DNA from: Tissierella_B sp964485455
GTDB lineage: Bacteria; Bacillota; Clostridia; Tissierellales; Tissierellaceae
Length of the DNA stretch: 7,638 nt
Assembly (NCBI GenBank): GCA_964485455.1
Contig: CAZAJU010000091.1
Span: forward strand, 1 to 7,638
Direction of reading: 5' to 3'
Positions 6,674-7,638 of the stretch are shown here, one piece after another. Position numbers and translations under genes: made by a program. Numbering within the stretch: position 1 is the first letter of the stretch; every line of letters starts with the position of its first letter. The notes below the pieces were generated by a model. It ran no database searches. It was not told where the DNA came from and saw nothing but the letters and a program-made list of their open reading frames with translations.

Positions 6674-6682
6674 TATATACCA
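6674..6682 (-). promoter_or_regulatory. Possible extended -10 promoter for the adhesin
   Basis: On the reverse strand, TGGTATATA (6682-6674) fits an extended -10 element (TGn followed by a TATAAT-like hexamer). No convincing -35 hexamer sits at 16-18 nt upstream. Transcription would begin near 6667, about 15-20 nt before the riboswitch-like sequence, leaving a leader of about 80 nt. This is a weak, position-based call. Confidence 0.3.
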
Positions 6683-6710
6683 CAATTTTCAAATTTCACC
6701 CACATTTATT

Positions 6711-6763
6711 TTTGGACATGGGGACAGGAATTTTGTCCAAATCAAAAAAAGTTCCTGTCCCAG
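6711..6763. repeat. REP pair (BIME-like) upstream of the transposase gene
   Basis: TTTGGACA (6711-6718) pairs with TGTCCAAA (6734-6741) around a 15-nt loop. Its reverse complement matches the downstream copy at 25 of 29 positions. A second partial copy in the opposite direction, AAAGTTCCTGTCCC (6748-6761), is identical over 14 nt to 7560/7561-7573 of the downstream copy. The two also pair with each other: GGGACAGGAA (6721-6730) with TTCCTGTCCC (6752-6761). Either fold is possible. The pair lies in the divergent spacer, 12 nt before the transposase ribosome site and upstream of the adhesin leader. Confidence 0.85.
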
Positions 6764-6787
6764 AAAAACAATATGAGGTGATAAGAA

Positions 6788-7546
6788 ATGCCTAGGAAGG
6801 CAAGGCGAAAAAGTTTAAGTGGCTTATACCATATCATGCTTAGGGGAAGTAATCGTCAGACCATTTTTGAAAGAGATGATGATAAATACAGGTTTCTATC
6901 AACGTTAAAGAATTACTCAGATGCAAGCAAATTTAGTCTTTGCGGTTATTGCTTAATGGATAATCATGTGCATCTATTAATGCAGGAATTAGAGGATGAT
7001 ATATCAACAGCTATAAAAAGGATAAGTTCAAGTTATGTATTCTGGTACAACAAAAGGTATGAACGGTGTGGTCATTTATTTCAGGAAAGGTTCAAGAGTG
7101 AGGTTGTTGAAGGGGATAATTACGTGAGAACCGTTTTAAGGTATATACACCAAAATCCTGTAAAGGCCAACTTATGTAAAAATGTAGCTGATTATGAATG
7201 GACTAGTTATAATGAATACCTAAAAGAACCTACAATTGTTGAAACTGATTTATGTCTAAATTTATTTGCTTCGGAAAAATCTAGGGCACTTAAGTTATTT
7301 GTTAAATATATGAATGAAGATAATGATGATAATTGCATAGAGTATGATGAATTTATTAGATTAACAGATGCTGAGGTAAGGGAAAAGTTGTATGAATTTG
7401 GAGTTACTAATACAAATGAACTACAGCAATTTAATAGAGATAAAAGAAATGAAATTCTTAAGGAACTTAAGGGAATTAATGGAGTATCAGCAAGACAATT
7501 GTCAAGGCTGACTGGTATATCAAAAAGTTTAATAAGCAAATTATGA
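6788..7546 (+). CDS. REP-associated tyrosine transposase (Y1, HUH family)
   Basis: A 252-aa single-strand DNA transposase of the Y1/IS200-like superfamily. GAGGTG at 6775-6780 lies 7 nt before ATG. The N-terminus has the family opening (GLYHIMLRGSNRQTIF, 12-27). The metal-binding HUH motif is DNHVHLLM, with H60 and H62. GHLFQERFKS (95-104) and RYIHQNPVKA (118-127) are typical conserved blocks; the latter carries the likely nucleophile Tyr119. All catalytic residues are present, so it may be active. A C-terminal extension (about 190-252) ends in a helix-turn-helix-like stretch, VSARQLSRLTGISKSLISKL, which could help recognise DNA. Members of this group process the REP palindromes found beside their own gene, and such palindromes do flank it here. 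It is divergent from the adhesin and seems to stand alone. Confidence 0.93.
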   Translation: MPRKARRKSLSGLYHIMLRGSNRQTIFERDDDKYRFLSTLKNYSDASKFSLCGYCLMDNHVHLLMQELEDDISTAIKRISSSYVFWYNKRYERCGHLFQERFKSEVVEGDNYVRTVLRYIHQNPVKANLCKNVADYEWTSYNEYLKEPTIVETDLCLNLFASEKSRALKLFVKYMNEDNDDNCIEYDEFIRLTDAEVREKLYEFGVTNTNELQQFNRDKRNEILKELKGINGVSARQLSRLTGISKSLISKL

Positions 7547-7553
7547 CAGGTGA

Positions 7554-7582
7554 GTGGACAAAGTTCCTGTCCCCCTGTCCAC
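7554..7582 (+). repeat. REP-like palindrome downstream of the transposase
   Basis: GTGGACA (7554-7560) pairs with TGTCCAC (7576-7582) around a 15-nt loop that holds the family core GTTCCTGTCCCC. It starts 8 nt after the stop codon. It matches the solo copy in the first gene (reverse strand, 677-705) at 26 of 29 positions and the upstream copy (6712-6740, reverse strand) at 25 of 29. Confidence 0.85.
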
Positions 7583-7613
7583 ATTAATATCTTGGTTAAC
7601 AAAGTTAGTAATT

Positions 7614-7633
7614 ATTGGTTGGGAACCAATTTT
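7614..7633 (+). terminator. Likely terminator after the transposase gene
   Basis: ATTGGTT (7614-7620) pairs perfectly with AACCAAT (7624-7630) around the loop GGG, and four T residues (7630-7633) then ATT follow. The stem is short and AT-rich and the window ends 5 nt later, so the strength of the T-tract cannot be fully judged. Confidence 0.5.
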
Positions 7634-7638
7634 ATTAG

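Larger units (their letters stand above)
6711..7582 (+). mobile_element. RAYT transposase gene with flanking REP palindromes
   Basis: The unit consists of a REP pair (6711-6763), the Y1 transposase gene (6788-7546) and one REP copy (7554-7582). The full upstream and downstream copies are in opposite orientation, so they bracket the gene symmetrically. No TnpB/IS605-type partner, target duplication or long terminal repeat is visible. This is the arrangement of a REP-associated tyrosine transposase locus rather than a conventional insertion sequence; such genes usually stay in place while their REPs spread. Confidence 0.7.

Noticed and set aside
6788..7546. Classical IS200/IS605 insertion sequence
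   Set aside because: There is no TnpB gene, and the protein has RAYT-type blocks (GHLFQERFKS, YIHQNPVKA) and flanking REP palindromes.
7207..7602. 131-aa reverse open frame over the end of the transposase
   Set aside because: It opposes a clearly conserved coding frame, crosses the REP copy and has no recognisable protein features.

Overview
The window is AT-rich and carries strong Shine-Dalgarno sites (GGAGG or GAGGTG, about 7 nt before ATG). It encodes three exported proteins, one with an LPxTG wall anchor and one with a C-terminal LysM domain. This points to a Gram-positive low-GC Bacillota, most likely Clostridia or Tissierellia. That placement is inferred from style and protein families, not from a database match.

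Layout. Two forward genes occupy the left part. A 216-aa secreted protein of a clostridial two-repeat beta-type family (76-726) is followed by a 680-aa secreted 2',3'-cyclic-nucleotide phosphodiesterase/nucleotidase with a LysM wall-binding tail (826-2868), which ends at a strong stem-loop terminator (2922-2951). A very large reverse-strand gene (2997-6587) converges on that terminator. It encodes a 1196-aa LPxTG adhesin with a signal peptide, a long Glu/Pro-rich stretch, a predicted head domain, seven SpaA/Cna_B-type domains that all keep the Lys/Glu/Asn isopeptide residues, a DDDP spacer and the sorting signal LPRTG. Divergent from it, on the right, is a 252-aa REP-associated Y1 transposase (6788-7546).

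The most interesting signals are outside the reading frames. First, the adhesin leader carries an almost textbook 5' half of a cyclic-di-GMP-I (GEMM-I) riboswitch: GGGCAAA, a 6-bp hairpin with a GAAA loop, GACGCAAAGC and CTAAA. The ribosome binding site and start codon come immediately afterwards, and I cannot find the usual 3' half of the aptamer. Second, the transposase gene is bracketed by small palindromes sharing the core GACAAAGTTCCTGTCCC. A third full copy lies about 6 kb away inside the last codons of the first gene, where it supplies the protein's C-terminus and apparently its terminator. This looks like a REP/RAYT system with one dispersed copy turned into coding sequence.

Together, the three exported proteins fit a cell-surface region: wall-bound nucleotide scavenging plus a multi-domain adhesin probably placed under c-di-GMP (sessility) control. 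The transposase and its palindromes are an accessory layer on top. The genes do not form one operon: strands alternate and terminator-like hairpins separate them.
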